Positions 19,496-32,341 of a stretch of 64,000 bases of DNA are shown here, in pieces. This stretch comes from Novispirillum itersonii (lineage in GTDB: Bacteria > Pseudomonadota > Alphaproteobacteria > Rhodospirillales > Rhodospirillaceae), in contig NZ_JACIIX010000016.1 in the NCBI RefSeq assembly GCF_014205675.1, positions 45,009 to 109,008 on the forward strand, read 5' to 3'. The first letter of the stretch is position 1, and each line of letters begins with the position of its first letter. The notes under the pieces are model-generated. The model did no database searches. It was not told the origin of the DNA and worked only from the letters and a program-made list of their open reading frames with translations. The position numbers were made by a program, and so were the translations under genes.

Positions 19496-20689
19496 ATGCC
19501 CGCTTTCAAGACCATTGCCGACTTCGACGTTGCCGGGAAGCGCGTCCTCGTCCGTTCCGACCTTAATGTGCCGATGAAGGATGGCCGCGTTACCGATGCC
19601 ACCCGCATCGAGCGTTCTGCCGAGACCATCAAGGCACTGGCCGCCAAGGGGGCCCGCGTGGTCGTGCTGTCGCACTTCGGCCGCCCGAAGGGGGAACGCG
19701 TGCCGGAGATGAGCCTGAAGCCGGTCGCCGAAGCCCTTGCCGCGACCCTCGGCCAGCCGGTGGCCTTTGCCGATGACTGCATCGGCGATACCGCCAAGGC
19801 CGTGGTGGAGGCCCTCGCCCCGGGTCAGGTGGCGATGCTGGAAAACCTGCGCTACCACAAACAGGAAGAAAAGAACGACGTTGATTTTGCCAAGGCGCTG
19901 GCCGTACTGGGCGACATTTACGTCAACGACGCCTTCTCCGCCGCCCACCGCGCCCATGCCTCCACCGAAGGGCTGGCGCACCTGCTGCCGTCCGCTGCCG
20001 GTCTGCTGATGCAGGCGGAGCTGGAGGCCCTCGGCAAGGCGCTGGAAAAGCCGGAACACCCGGTGGTCGCCATCGTCGGCGGCGCCAAGGTCTCCACCAA
20101 GCTGGACCTGCTCGGCAACCTTGTCAGCAAGGTGGACGTGCTGGTGATCGGCGGCGGTATGGCCAACACCTTCCTGTTCGCGCAGGGCATCGAGGTCGGA
20201 TCCTCGCTGTCCGAAAAGGACATGGCCGACACCGCCCGTGAAATTCTGGAAAAGGCCAAGGCCGCCAACTGCGAAATCATCCTGCCGTCCGACGTGGTGG
20301 TGGCCGGTGAATTCAAGGAACATGCCGCCAATGCCGTGGTGGCCGCCAATGCCGTTCCGGCGGACAAGATGATCCTCGATGCCGGTCCGGCCGCTGCCGC
20401 CGCGCTGGCCGAGAAGCTGACCTCCTGCAAGACGCTGGTGTGGAACGGCCCGCTGGGGGCCTTCGAACTGAAGCCGTTTGACGCCGCCACCAATGCCGTG
20501 GCGCAGGCCGCTGCCAGACTGACCGCTGAAGGCAAGCTGCTGACCGTGGCCGGGGGTGGTGACACCGTCGGCGCGCTGGCCAATGCCGGGGTGGCTGAGC
20601 AGTTTTCCTACATCTCCACCGCCGGGGGCGCGTTCCTGGAGTGGCTGGAAGGCAAGGAACTGCCGGGCGTTGTCGCGCTGAGCAAGTAA
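19496..20689 (+). CDS. pgk: Phosphoglycerate kinase
   Basis: 397 residues. The N-terminal domain carries [15 protein letters not shown] and [10 protein letters not shown]; the C-terminal nucleotide-binding domain shows [16 protein letters not shown], the MILDAGP motif, [12 protein letters not shown] and the glycine-rich [12 protein letters not shown]. It transfers phosphate from 1,3-bisphosphoglycerate to ADP. I placed the start at ATG 19496, after an AGGG, rather than further upstream across the terminator. Pairing with gap is usual in alphaproteobacteria. Confidence 0.98.
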   Translation: MPAFKTIADFDVAGKRVLVRSDLNVPMKDGRVTDATRIERSAETIKALAAKGARVVVLSHFGRPKGERVPEMSLKPVAEALAATLGQPVAFADDCIGDTAKAVVEALAPGQVAMLENLRYHKQEEKNDVDFAKALAVLGDIYVNDAFSAAHRAHASTEGLAHLLPSAAGLLMQAELEALGKALEKPEHPVVAIVGGAKVSTKLDLLGNLVSKVDVLVIGGGMANTFLFAQGIEVGSSLSEKDMADTAREILEKAKAANCEIILPSDVVVAGEFKEHAANAVVAANAVPADKMILDAGPAAAAALAEKLTSCKTLVWNGPLGAFELKPFDAATNAVAQAAARLTAEGKLLTVAGGGDTVGALANAGVAEQFSYISTAGGAFLEWLEGKELPGVVALSK

Positions 20690-20708
20690 ACCGCACTGAC
20701 CGCCTGAG

Positions 20709-20748
20709 AACAGGCCGCTCCGGGCATCACCGGGGCGGCCTGTTTTTA
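20709..20748. terminator. Terminator after pgk
   Basis: A long stem, ACAGGCCGCTCCGG against CCGGGGCGGCCTGT with a short loop, is followed by five Ts on the plus strand. The convergent GGDEF/EAL gene ends within its tail. Confidence 0.88.
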
Positions 20749-23613
20749 TTGCGCCGGTTCCGGATACGCCGGGGCAGAGAAGCCCGGCCAGCCGGCAAAG
20801 AAACCGGGCAGGTCCGCTTCCGGCATCGGTCGGCCGATCAGATAGCCCTGTAGCCAGGTGCAGCCGGACTCCGCCAGTACATCCCGCTGTCCGTCAACCT
20901 CCACCCCTTCGCCGACCGTTTCCAGCCCCAGATCCTCGGCGATGCGGATGATCGAACGGACCATCGCACAGTCGGTCCGCTCTTCCGGCAGGCCTTTGAC
21001 GAAGGATTTATCCAGCTTCAGGGTGGAAAAAGGAAACTGGCGCAGATAGGTCAGGGAAGAATAGCCGACCCCGAAATCATCCAGACTGGTGTTGAACCCG
21101 ATGTCGCGCAGGGCCCGCAGCCGACGGCTGGCTTCATCATAGGCCCCCATCATCACACTTTCGGTGATTTCCAGTTCCAGACGGCGGGGATCAACCTGCT
21201 CCTGCTCAGCGATCCGCGCCGCAGTCTTCACAAAGTCCGACTGCATCAACTGCACCACCGAGACGTTGACGCTGAGGATCAGGTCCGGCACTCCGGCCTC
21301 CTCCAGCCGCCGCACCATCCGGCAGGTCTGACGCAGCACCCATTCCCCGACCGGAATAATCTGCCCGGTCTCCTCGCAGGCCGGGATGAACTGATCCGGA
21401 GGCACCATCCCCAGTTCCGCATCCCGCCAGCGCAACAGGGCTTCCGCTCCCCTGATCCGGCCATCGGTGGCCCGGACCTGCGGCTGATAATACACCGCGA
21501 AAGCCCCCGCGCTTTCCGCCGTGCGCAGACGGTTGAACAGCCGCACCCGGGCGGTGGTGCGTTCACTCATGCTCTGGTCATACTTGACCATGCCGCCTTT
21601 TCCCGCCGCCTTAGCCTGATACATGGCGATGTCGGCATTCTGGAGCAGCTCCTCGAAGGTCGTTCCGTCATCGGGATACATCACCAGCCCGGCACTGCAC
21701 CCCATGTAGAACGTCTGGCCGTCCACATCGAACGGGGCGCGGAAGGCGTTGATCAGTCGGGTGCGGCGGTTTTCCAGATCGTCCATATCTTCTGGCAGCA
21801 GAACGACGACAAACTCATCGCCCCCCAGACGCGCCACAACCCGGTCAGCACCGGCCGCCCGTTGCAGGCGTCCCGCTGTCTGCACCAGCAGGCGATCGCC
21901 CACGGTATGACCGGCGGAATCGTTGATATATTTGAAGTTATCCATATCAATGAAAATCAGGGCCAGAGGGGCGTCCGGCGTCTCTTCGATCCGCTGCCGG
22001 ACCTGAAGGCGCAGGTTCTCCCGGTTCGGCAGTTCCGTCAGAACGTCATGGTAAGCCAGAAAATCAATATGCTCCTGATGCCGTTTGGCCTCGGTGATAT
22101 CGGTATAGGTTCCGACCAGCAGATAGGGAACACCCTGCTCATCGGTTAAGGCCTTGGCATTGGACTGAAGCCAGATGTAGTTCCCGTCGGCCTTCTGAAT
22201 CCGGTACTCGACCCGATACTCTGTCCTCCGCCCCGACAGATAATCGTCCAGCATCCCCCGGACTTTGGCCTGATCCTGCGGATGGATACGTTCAATCCAT
22301 TTCGGCAGACTTTTCAGGGCACTGCCATCAATGCCCATCAGCTCATCGACCCGCCCGGAGAAATGCCGCAGGCCGGTCCTCAGGTCCCACTCCCAGATCA
22401 CATCCCGGGCGGCCCCGGAGGCAAGGCGGTAGCGCTCCTCACTGCGGGCCAGCTCGGTGCGGCTCTGCCGCAGGTCCTGCACCTTCCGGCGCAGCGCCTG
22501 TTCTGCCGTCCGTCTCTGGCGGATGTTGAACAGCAGAAACACCGCAAGCATCAGCAGGGCGATGATGATGATCAGGGTCGCCACAATCACCAGGGCGTAT
22601 TGCTCGAAGACCGAAACCGGCCTGTTCACCAGACGGACATCGGGGGCGAGCAAGGCAGGGGACAGGCCATGCCGCCGCAGCACCCCGTAATCGGCCAGAC
22701 GTTCTGCGGTCTTTCCATCCTGCCTCGGAATTTGCTGGACCGGGACGCCTTGCAGGACATCCGTCATGATCCGGGCCTGCTGCACCCCGGATGTTGTGCC
22801 GGACAACAGGCTGCCCCCGGCAATTCCATGATCGAGCTGATACCGGTAAAACCCGAACACCGGCCCCCCTGCCTCATCCGTCACCCGCCGCACAAAGCTT
22901 GGTAACGGCAGGATCATCCCGTTTGTATCGGAAGCATAGGATCCCAGCAGAATCGCCGTGTCCGGCTCCACCGTCCGGATCCGGGCCAGAATCTGGCCGA
23001 AGGACAGGGTATGAAGGCTTTCAATCTCCATCGGTGGGGTCAGCTTCTGCGCGGCAGTCCGCAGCTCCGCCTCGAACGCCGTACTGCTTTCGGAACCATC
23101 GCGGACCAGAAGGGCCTTCCGGTACGGGGAAAGGGAGCGGGCCAGCTGAAGGGTTCCCAGCGGATCCATGCTCTGGTTGACCCCGGTCACAAGGGGATCA
23201 GTCCCGATCAACCGCTCCGCATCTTCCTTCAGGACACCGGCATACACGACCGGTATCCCGGCGAAGAGCGTCTCCCGATGCATCAGGGTAAAGATCAGGG
23301 CCGCATCATCGGTCGCTGCCACCAGATCAGGCCGGACGGCACGGTAGCGGTCGCGGAGGGTGGCATAGGCATTCTCATAGGTTGCCTGTTCCGGATGGCG
23401 CTTCCAGTCGAGATAGAACACCTCAAGAGTGGCTTCCGGAGCATAGGTCAGCAGCCCATCTTCAATCGCGTTGGACTGTTCATCCGTCCAGCGATAGCCT
23501 TTGTGATAGGAATTGATCAGAAGGACCCGGGGCGGCCCGGCCTGTGCCAGTATTGGCACGATCAGGATCAGGCATACCACCCAGCCTGCCAGCACCCTGC
23601 GCCAAGCCTGCAT
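20746..23613 (-). CDS. Periplasmic-sensing GGDEF/EAL protein with PAS domain
   Basis: 955 residues. A signal/anchor segment is followed by a periplasmic part (~25-320) resembling ABC-transporter substrate-binding proteins (PRVLLINSYHKGYRWTDEQ), a membrane helix near 335-360, a PAS/PAC domain (~385-510), GGDEF with intact RLGGDEF and EAL starting with AEALLRW. Both catalytic signatures are present, so it may make and/or break cyclic-di-GMP, with one activity possibly regulatory. I chose ATG 23613 because GGAG lies 6 bases before it; a GTG at 23625 would overlap that site. No substrate transporter is adjacent. Confidence 0.92.
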   Translation of the reverse strand: MQAWRRVLAGWVVCLILIVPILAQAGPPRVLLINSYHKGYRWTDEQSNAIEDGLLTYAPEATLEVFYLDWKRHPEQATYENAYATLRDRYRAVRPDLVAATDDAALIFTLMHRETLFAGIPVVYAGVLKEDAERLIGTDPLVTGVNQSMDPLGTLQLARSLSPYRKALLVRDGSESSTAFEAELRTAAQKLTPPMEIESLHTLSFGQILARIRTVEPDTAILLGSYASDTNGMILPLPSFVRRVTDEAGGPVFGFYRYQLDHGIAGGSLLSGTTSGVQQARIMTDVLQGVPVQQIPRQDGKTAERLADYGVLRRHGLSPALLAPDVRLVNRPVSVFEQYALVIVATLIIIIALLMLAVFLLFNIRQRRTAEQALRRKVQDLRQSRTELARSEERYRLASGAARDVIWEWDLRTGLRHFSGRVDELMGIDGSALKSLPKWIERIHPQDQAKVRGMLDDYLSGRRTEYRVEYRIQKADGNYIWLQSNAKALTDEQGVPYLLVGTYTDITEAKRHQEHIDFLAYHDVLTELPNRENLRLQVRQRIEETPDAPLALIFIDMDNFKYINDSAGHTVGDRLLVQTAGRLQRAAGADRVVARLGGDEFVVVLLPEDMDDLENRRTRLINAFRAPFDVDGQTFYMGCSAGLVMYPDDGTTFEELLQNADIAMYQAKAAGKGGMVKYDQSMSERTTARVRLFNRLRTAESAGAFAVYYQPQVRATDGRIRGAEALLRWRDAELGMVPPDQFIPACEETGQIIPVGEWVLRQTCRMVRRLEEAGVPDLILSVNVSVVQLMQSDFVKTAARIAEQEQVDPRRLELEITESVMMGAYDEASRRLRALRDIGFNTSLDDFGVGYSSLTYLRQFPFSTLKLDKSFVKGLPEERTDCAMVRSIIRIAEDLGLETVGEGVEVDGQRDVLAESGCTWLQGYLIGRPMPEADLPGFFAGWPGFSAPAYPEPAQ

Positions 23614-23805
23614 CGCGGTCTCCACGCCTACACTCTGCCGTCCCGTTTCATTGCTCTACCGGAGGACTGGGCGGCGACAGGTCTTCCCCTCATATTTTAT
23701 TTTTCTACTCTAGCACCGAAATACACGCAGAAAGAGAACTGCGGCGTCATCATGGCTGCGCAGGCACATCGGGGGCAGGTGCGTCCTCCCCTCTGACCGA
23801 AGACA

Positions 23806-23840
23806 AAAGAAAACGGCCTGTCCGAAGACAGGCCGTTTCA
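23806..23840 (-). terminator. Rho-independent terminator of the atp operon
   Basis: Read on the minus strand, a perfect 12-bp stem (AAACGGCCTGTC and its complement, tetraloop TTCG) begins about 25 bases after the atpC stop and continues into TTTTCTTTTG. It ends the atpHAGDC transcript. Confidence 0.93.
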
Positions 23841-23862
23841 GCTACAGGCGATTGCAGGCGGA

Positions 23863-24264
23863 TCAGGCGATCGCAGCCAGCATCGCTTCCGCCACTTTCA
23901 GTTTGGAAGTGGCAGCAGCCTTTTCGCTGGCACTGTCGGCTTCCTGAAGCGCATCCTTGGCCGCCTGAATACGGGCATCCACGGAGTCACGGGTCAGGGT
24001 CGACAGGTCGTGGGCTTCTTCAGCCAGCACGGTGCAGCGGGTCTCGTTCACTTCGGCAAAACCGCCAGCAACGAAAATGCGCTTGGCGATCTGACCGTTC
24101 TTATAGACGTCGATGACGCCCGGACGAACGGTGGACAGCATCGGGGCGTGCTGCGGCAGCGCCCCGAAATTGCCTTCGGTGCCCGGCACGACGACCATGC
24201 TCACCGGCTCGGAAACGAGCAGCTTCGCCGGAGAGACGAGTTCGAAATCAAGGGTGTCAGCCAT
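23863..24264 (-). CDS. atpC: ATP synthase F1, epsilon subunit
   Basis: 133 residues. The beta-sandwich domain carries LDFELVSPAKLLVSEPVSMVVVPGTEGNFGALPQHAPM and the short C-terminal helical region can inhibit ATP hydrolysis. Epsilon forms the central stalk with gamma. The frame opens seven codons earlier, but ATG 24264 (MADTLDFELVSP) matches the family start. Last gene of the operon, 88 bases after atpD, with a strong hairpin in the spacer. Confidence 0.97.
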   Translation of the reverse strand: MADTLDFELVSPAKLLVSEPVSMVVVPGTEGNFGALPQHAPMLSTVRPGVIDVYKNGQIAKRIFVAGGFAEVNETRCTVLAEEAHDLSTLTRDSVDARIQAAKDALQEADSASEKAAATSKLKVAEAMLAAIA

Positions 24265-24317
24265 AGCCTTCAGGCTCCGCAACAAAGATTAAAAACCGGC
24301 GTTCACGGCATAAGGGG

Positions 24318-24345
24318 CCGGAGGCTGGACAGATCCAGCCTCCGG
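24318..24345 (-). other. Hairpin in the atpD-atpC spacer
   Basis: A perfect 12-bp stem with a 4-base loop (24318-24329 with 24334-24345) begins 7 bases after the atpD stop. No T tract follows, so it is more likely a processing or stability element, or an attenuator, than a full terminator. Confidence 0.7.
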
Positions 24346-24352
24346 GAGATCC

Positions 24353-26760
<2,408 letters not shown>

Positions 26761-26835
26761 CGGCTGTCAGGCCTTCCTGTTTAGCCTGCCCAGTCTCCGG
26801 CGGGGCCGGTCGGGGCGGGCTGGATCTGAAACAAA

Positions 26836-26862
26836 CCGGACAACCGGCAAAGCGGTGTCCGG
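26836..26862 (-). other. Weaker hairpin in the atpA-atpG spacer
   Basis: Arms CCGGACA (26836-26842) and TGTCCGG (26856-26862) pair, and three further CCG/CGG pairs can extend the stem past a one-base bulge. It lies between the 15-bp hairpin and atpG in the transcript. Confidence 0.5.
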
Positions 26863-26870
26863 GGAGCGAA

Positions 26871-26904
26871 GATCCACCCCGCAGCAGGCGCTGCGGGGTG
26901 GATC
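26871..26904 (-). other. Strong hairpin in the atpA-atpG spacer
   Basis: A perfect 15-bp stem with a 4-base loop (26871-26885 with 26890-26904) begins 9 bases past the atpA stop. It is not followed by a T tract. In an operon encoding subunits needed in a 3:3:1 ratio, such a structure may protect the 3' end of the atpA segment or reduce read-through into atpG; this is inference. Confidence 0.75.
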
Positions 26905-26913
26905 AGTACGGTC

Positions 26914-28449
26914 TTACGCCGCGAACGACTTGGCGAAGCCTTCGAGGAACGCCAGAAGCTTGCCTTCGGTGTCCTTCGAGATCGCCTTCTCGGTGCGGAT
27001 GGCGTTGACGATATCAGCGCCCTTTTCCTTCACCTCGGCCAGCATTTCGCGCTCGTACCGGTTGACGGCATTCAGCGGCAGCTTGTCGAGGAAGCCACGG
27101 GTCCCGGCGAAGATGGAGATCACCTGCTCTTCGACCGGCATCGGGCTGAACTGCGGCTGCTTCAGCAGCTCGGTCAGACGGGCACCGCGGGCCAGCAGCT
27201 TCTGGGTCGCCGGATCGAGGTCGGACGCGAACTGAGCAAACGCGGCCATTTCACGATACTGGGCGAGGTCCATCTTAATGGTACCGGCAACCTGCTTCAT
27301 CGCCTTGATCTGGGCGGCGGAGCCGACGCGCGACACCGACAGACCCACGTTCACGGCCGGGCGGATACCCTTGAAGAACAGGTCGGTTTCCAGGAAGATC
27401 TGACCGTCGGTGATGGAAATCACGTTGGTCGGAATGTAGGCGGACACGTCGTTCGCCTGGGTTTCGATGACCGGCAGAGCGGTCAGCGAGCCATTGCCCG
27501 ACTTGTCACCCAGCTTCGCGGCGCGTTCCAGCAGGCGGCTGTGGAGATAGAACACGTCGCCCGGATAAGCTTCACGGCCCGGCGGACGGCGGAGCAGCAG
27601 CGACATCTGACGGTACGCGACAGCCTGCTTGGACAGGTCATCATAGAAGATCACGGCATGCATGCCGTTGTCGCGGAAGAACTCGCCCATGGTGCAGCCG
27701 GTGTACGGCGCCAGGAACTGCATCGGGGCCGGATCGGACGCGGTGGCGGCGACCACGATGGTGTAATCCAGAGCACCCCGGTCAGCCAGGGTCTTCACGA
27801 CCTGGGCAACGGTGGAGCGCTTCTGACCGACGGCGACGTAAATGCAGAACAGCTTTTCGCTGTCATTCTTCGCGGCGTCGTTGATCTTCTTCTGGTTCAG
27901 GATGGTGTCGATGATGACAGCGGTCTTGCCGGTCTGACGGTCACCGATGACCAGTTCGCGCTGACCGCGGCCGATCGGGATCAGGGAGTCGATCGCCTTC
28001 AGGCCGGTCTGCATCGGCTCGTGCACCGACTTACGCGGAATGATGCCCGGGGCCTTGACGTCGGCCAGACGGCGCTCGACATCAGCCAGATCGCCCTTGC
28101 CGTCGATCACGTTGCCGAGACCGTCAACAACGCGGCCCAGCAGGCCCTTGCCGACCGGCACGTCCACGATGGTGGCGGTGCGCTTGACGACATCGCCTTC
28201 CTTAATGGTGCGGTCGTCACCGAAGATCACGACGCCGACGTTGTCGTTTTCCAGGTTCAGGGCCATGCCCTTAATGCCACCCGGGAACTCGACCATTTCA
28301 CCGGCCTGGACACGGTCCAGACCATAGACGCGGGCGATGCCGTCACCGACGGACAGAACAGTACCGACCTCGGCGGATTCGGCATCCGTGCCGAAGTTCG
28401 CGATCTGATCCTTCAGGATAGCGGAGATTTCCGCGGCGCGGATTTCCAT
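26914..28449 (-). CDS. atpA: ATP synthase F1, alpha subunit
   Basis: 511 residues. Non-catalytic nucleotide site with Walker [10 protein letters not shown], plus [12 protein letters not shown] at the N-terminus, [11 protein letters not shown] and the visible arginine-finger region [14 protein letters not shown] at 28452 precedes the ATG, but the ATG at 28449 overlaps the atpH stop by one base and lies behind AGGGG, so I use it. Translationally coupled to atpH. Confidence 0.99.
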   Translation of the reverse strand: MEIRAAEISAILKDQIANFGTDAESAEVGTVLSVGDGIARVYGLDRVQAGEMVEFPGGIKGMALNLENDNVGVVIFGDDRTIKEGDVVKRTATIVDVPVGKGLLGRVVDGLGNVIDGKGDLADVERRLADVKAPGIIPRKSVHEPMQTGLKAIDSLIPIGRGQRELVIGDRQTGKTAVIIDTILNQKKINDAAKNDSEKLFCIYVAVGQKRSTVAQVVKTLADRGALDYTIVVAATASDPAPMQFLAPYTGCTMGEFFRDNGMHAVIFYDDLSKQAVAYRQMSLLLRRPPGREAYPGDVFYLHSRLLERAAKLGDKSGNGSLTALPVIETQANDVSAYIPTNVISITDGQIFLETDLFFKGIRPAVNVGLSVSRVGSAAQIKAMKQVAGTIKMDLAQYREMAAFAQFASDLDPATQKLLARGARLTELLKQPQFSPMPVEEQVISIFAGTRGFLDKLPLNAVNRYEREMLAEVKEKGADIVNAIRTEKAISKDTEGKLLAFLEGFAKSFAA

Positions 28450-29009
28450 CACCCAACCCCTTTCATGGCGAGCTGTAGACGTTGCAGCTTCGTGCGAATT
28501 GAACTATCGACCATCCGGGACCCGACCTTAACGACCAGGCCACCCAGGAGGGACGGATCTACTTTGGCGTCGACGGCAACTTCCTTGCCGACAGCCTGCT
28601 TGAGCGCGGCGACCAGTGCGGCCGCCTGTGCTTCGGTCAGCGCCTGCGCCGAAACGACCTCAGCGGTCACTTCCCCCCGGGCAGTAGCCAGTCGGGAGAG
28701 GAACGCGCCCACAATGCCCTTGAGGGCAAACAGACGACGGTTCACGGCGAGAAGACCGAGGAAATTACGGGTCAGCTCGTTGAGCCCGGCCTTATCAGCC
28801 AGGGCGAGCACCCCTTTTTTCTGGTCTTCACGGGACATGACGGGAGAGGCGACGAAGCGTCGGAAGTCGACACTTTCGCCCAACATGGTCTGAAGCGACC
28901 GCAGATCACCGGCTACCTGATCGAGCAGCTTACGGTCTTCGGCGAGCTCATAGAGCGCCGAAGCGTAACGGTCCGCGAGGCCCTTCGTTCCTGCAATTTC
29001 GGATGACAC
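28449..29009 (-). CDS. atpH: ATP synthase F1, delta subunit
   Basis: 186 residues. Shows [23 protein letters not shown] near the N-terminus and the C-terminal [34 protein letters not shown] typical of delta/OSCP, the peripheral-stalk subunit joining F1 to the b subunits. The start is GTG (29009), with a GGGG-rich site ~11 bases upstream. First gene of atpHAGDC; in alphaproteobacteria the Fo genes lie elsewhere, and none is seen here. Confidence 0.96.
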   Translation of the reverse strand: MSSEIAGTKGLADRYASALYELAEDRKLLDQVAGDLRSLQTMLGESVDFRRFVASPVMSREDQKKGVLALADKAGLNELTRNFLGLLAVNRRLFALKGIVGAFLSRLATARGEVTAEVVSAQALTEAQAAALVAALKQAVGKEVAVDAKVDPSLLGGLVVKVGSRMVDSSIRTKLQRLQLAMKGVG

Positions 29010-29307
29010 GTTCTGCTTGCCCCGGAAATCGAGAGGAAAAGGTGGTGTGAATTCTTTAACGAACTGTTTTGCAATGTGTTTTTGACGCCGAACAAGGGAG
29101 GCCCCTGTCAGCGCGGTTGGTTGTTAACATAACCCGTCAGGCGTTGCAAGCGAATGACGCCCAAAACGGCGTCTACTCCTGCGTTCCGGGCCAATTTCCC
29201 GGTTTTGTCACGGGTCTTGCCGGTCCGGGGACCCTGCCCGTCCGGGCGGGGCGAAACCCGCCTGCCTCCCCGCCCGCCCCCGGTGGGTCCTTTAATCGGA
29301 AAAATCG
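29010..29307. other. Spacer carrying the atp operon promoter region
   Basis: About 300 bases between priA (ending here, minus strand) and atpH. The part nearest atpH is AT-richer than the surroundings and should contain the operon promoter, but I cannot assign -35 and -10 with confidence. The priA-side half is C/G-rich with short inverted repeats and lacks a clear T-tailed terminator. No gene seen. Confidence 0.5.
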
Positions 29308-31542
29308 TCACAAAAAGCTGTACGGATCGATATCAACCTGAATCCGCACCGCAGAGGGACAGGCCACCCCGCCCAGCCACTGCCGGACCACGGTCTGGAC
29401 CCGGACCTCGCGCGGGGCCTTCAGCAGCAGCCGCCAGCGATGACGGCCCCGCAGCAGGGCCAGCGGTGCCGGGGCCGGACCCAGCACTTCGAGTCCCGCC
29501 CCCTGCGGGGCCTGCCGGGCCAGCGCCCGCGCCACCGATTCGACCGCATCCGCCGTTTCGCCGGACACAATCACCGCCACCAGCCGCCCGAACGGCGGCA
29601 TCCGCAGGAGTCGCCGCCCTTCGGACTCTGCCTCGCGGAAGGCCCGCATGTCGCCGGTTGCCATCGCCTGCAACACCGGGTGATCCGGCTGGAAGGTCTG
29701 CACCATCACCCGGCCGGGACGTTCCCCACGCCCGGCCCGGCCAGCCACCTGCGACAGCACCTGAAAGGTCCGCTCCGCCGCCCGCAAATCGCCGCCGGAC
29801 AGCCCAAGATCGGCATCGACGATGCCCACCAGCGTCAGCATGGGGAAATGCAGGCCCTTGGCCAGAACCTGCGTCCCGATCAGCAGATCCACTTCTTTCC
29901 GTTCAATCCGCTCCAACAGCCCGGCGATCCCCTGCGGCCCGGCAAGGGTATCGGAGGCGACCAGTTCCACCCGCGCCTGCGGAAAGCGGCGGGAGGCTTC
30001 CTCCGCCACCCGCTCCACCCCCGGCCCGCAGGCCACCAGCGCATCCTCCGCCCCGCAGGACGGGCAGACCTTCGGCAGTGGCTGCTGATGGCCGCAGTGA
30101 TGGCATTGCAGTTTGCCGAGGCGGCGGTGCTCCACCAGCCACGCCGTGCACTGCGGGCACTGCACCCGGTGGCCACAGGTGCGGCACAGGGTCAGCGGCG
30201 CATAGCCCCGGCGGTTGAGGAACAGCATCGCCTGCTCCCCGGCCTCCAGCGTCCGCTCCAGCGCCGTCACCAGCGGCGGCGACAGCCACGACTGCCCCCA
30301 GTCCCCTTTTTCGGGGGGGAACCGCCGGATGTCGATCAGATCGATGGTCGGCAGGGTCGCTCCGGCATGGCGGACCGGCAGATCCACCTTGATGTACCGC
30401 CCGGCCTCGACATTCGCCACCGTCTCCAGCGACGGGGTGGCCGAGGCCAGCACCACCGGAATATTCCCCAGATGCGCCCGCACCACCGCCATATCGCGGG
30501 CGTGATAAATCACGCCTTCTTCCTGCTTGAAAGCCACTTCGTGCTCTTCATCGACCACGATCAGCCCCAGCGCCTGATAAGGCAGGAACAGCGCCGACCG
30601 TGCCCCGACCACCACCCGGGCCCGGCCATCGGCAATCGCCCGCCACGTCCGGCGACGACGGGCCGGGGTCAGATCGGAATGCCACACCGCCGGGTCCGCC
30701 CCGAAGCGGCGTCGGAACCGCCCCAGCCACTGGGTGGTCAGGGTGATTTCCGGCACCAGCACCAGCACCTGCTGCCCCTGCCGCAGGGCGGCGGCAATCG
30801 CCTCGAAGTACACCTCGGTCTTGCCCGATCCGGTTACCCCTTCCAGCAGGGTCGCCGAATAACCCTGCCCGAGGGCCAGAACCAGTTCCTTCGCCGCATC
30901 GGCCTGTACCGGACTGAGGGTCGGGCCGGGGTGGTCGCCATCCGGCTCCGGCAGGTCGGGATCCATCGCAAACGGCACCTCGGCCAGCAGACCGGCCTCC
31001 GCCAGCCCCTTGATCACCGACGGGCTGACCCCGGCTTCGCGGGCCAGATCGGGGGTGGTCATCGGCACCCCGGTCTGCAACGTCCGCAGCACCCGGTCCC
31101 GCGCCGGGGTCTGCCGCAGGCCGGGCACCTCGGCCCCGGACAGCCGCCACGCCACCTGTGCCGCCGGAGGATCCAACGCTTCCGGCACCGGAATCACCAT
31201 CTTCAGCACCGCACCGGGGAGAGACAGAGTATAGGCCGCCACCCAGTCCACAAACCGCCGGGTCACCTCCGGCAACGGGGCGGCGTGGTCGAGCACCGCC
31301 TGAAGCGGGCGGATCTTCGCCGGATCCAGCCCCGACCGCCCGGCGCCCCAGACAATCCCGGTTTCCTGCCGCCGCCCCAGCGGCACGCGCACCGCCTGCC
31401 CGTCACACACCGTGCATCCGGCAGGCACCCGGTAATCATAGGCCCCGGCCAGCGGCAACGGCAGCAGAACGGCCACCTGCGTTCCCTCCGGGTACGACGG
31501 GGCAGCCATGTCTGCGGAAGGACTGGGATTGGCGGGGGGCAT
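29308..31542 (-). CDS. priA: Primosomal protein N', replication restart helicase PriA
   Basis: 744 residues. N-terminal DNA-binding domain, then the superfamily 2 helicase with Walker [10 protein letters not shown], the DEEH box and [11 protein letters not shown], interrupted by eight zinc-binding cysteines (CRTCGH, CPQC, CHHCGH, CPSCG). The [23 protein letters not shown] motif is diagnostic. PriA reloads the replisome at stalled forks. The first ~12 residues are not conserved; an in-frame ATG at residue 12 (about 31509) is an alternative start. Confidence 0.97.
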   Translation of the reverse strand: MPPANPSPSADMAAPSYPEGTQVAVLLPLPLAGAYDYRVPAGCTVCDGQAVRVPLGRRQETGIVWGAGRSGLDPAKIRPLQAVLDHAAPLPEVTRRFVDWVAAYTLSLPGAVLKMVIPVPEALDPPAAQVAWRLSGAEVPGLRQTPARDRVLRTLQTGVPMTTPDLAREAGVSPSVIKGLAEAGLLAEVPFAMDPDLPEPDGDHPGPTLSPVQADAAKELVLALGQGYSATLLEGVTGSGKTEVYFEAIAAALRQGQQVLVLVPEITLTTQWLGRFRRRFGADPAVWHSDLTPARRRRTWRAIADGRARVVVGARSALFLPYQALGLIVVDEEHEVAFKQEEGVIYHARDMAVVRAHLGNIPVVLASATPSLETVANVEAGRYIKVDLPVRHAGATLPTIDLIDIRRFPPEKGDWGQSWLSPPLVTALERTLEAGEQAMLFLNRRGYAPLTLCRTCGHRVQCPQCTAWLVEHRRLGKLQCHHCGHQQPLPKVCPSCGAEDALVACGPGVERVAEEASRRFPQARVELVASDTLAGPQGIAGLLERIERKEVDLLIGTQVLAKGLHFPMLTLVGIVDADLGLSGGDLRAAERTFQVLSQVAGRAGRGERPGRVMVQTFQPDHPVLQAMATGDMRAFREAESEGRRLLRMPPFGRLVAVIVSGETADAVESVARALARQAPQGAGLEVLGPAPAPLALLRGRHRWRLLLKAPREVRVQTVVRQWLGGVACPSAVRIQVDIDPYSFL

Positions 31543-31669
31543 CGGCTACACTCGCGGCTCGGTCATGGGGAGGAGATAGAGCTTTTTGCCCGCAAGGGGA
31601 ATAACTCTGTCAGGAAAGCCTTCCGGCCATTCACCTGTCTGGTTCTGACTCTGGGTTTTGTGACGCACC

Positions 31670-32338
31670 ATGAAGTTCTTCATCGACACCGCCGATCTTG
31701 ACGATATCCGCGATCTGGCCGAAACCGGTCTGGTTGACGGCGTCACCACCAACCCGACGCTGGCCGCCAAGACCGGCCGCAGCTTTGTCGAGCTGATCCG
31801 CGAGATCGCCGCCGCCGTGCCCGGCCCGGTCAGTGCCGAAGTCACCGCGCTCGACTTTCCGACCATGATGAAGGAAGCCGAAGTGCTGCGCGCCATCGCC
31901 AGCAATGTCACCATCAAGGTGCCAATGACCGCCGATGGCCTGAAGGCCTGCCGCGCCATCACCCGTGACGGCGGCATGGTCAATGTCACGCTGGTGTTCT
32001 CCGCCGCGCAGGCCCTGCTGGCCGCCAAGGCCGGGGCCACCTTTGTGTCTCCCTTCGTCGGGCGGCTGGATGACCTGTCGCAGGACGGCATGGAGCTGAT
32101 CGCCGACATCGTCCATATCTATGACCAGTATCCGGGCATCGAGACGCAGGTGCTGGTCGCCTCCGTCCGCCACCCGCTGCATGTGGTGCAGGCCGCCAAG
32201 CTGGGGGCCCATGTCGCCACCCTGCCGCCGAAGGTGCTGCGCCAGATGTACCAGCACCCGCTGACCGACAAGGGGCTGGAGTCCTTTATGAAGGACTGGG
32301 CCGCCAGCGGCCAGACCATCCTGACCCCGGGGGCGTAA
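31670..32338 (+). CDS. Fructose-6-phosphate aldolase / transaldolase, small type
   Basis: 222 residues, the size of the small transaldolases (TalC/FSA, about 215-220). [19 protein letters not shown], the Schiff-base Lys83 in TIKVPMT and the [11 protein letters not shown] motif are present. Whether it is a transaldolase of the pentose phosphate pathway or a fructose-6-phosphate aldolase cannot be settled by eye. It is divergent from priA and the DUF484 gene starts 3 bases after its stop, so tal-DUF484-xerC is a likely operon. Confidence 0.93.
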   Translation: MKFFIDTADLDDIRDLAETGLVDGVTTNPTLAAKTGRSFVELIREIAAAVPGPVSAEVTALDFPTMMKEAEVLRAIASNVTIKVPMTADGLKACRAITRDGGMVNVTLVFSAAQALLAAKAGATFVSPFVGRLDDLSQDGMELIADIVHIYDQYPGIETQVLVASVRHPLHVVQAAKLGAHVATLPPKVLRQMYQHPLTDKGLESFMKDWAASGQTILTPGA

Positions 32339-32341
32339 GCG

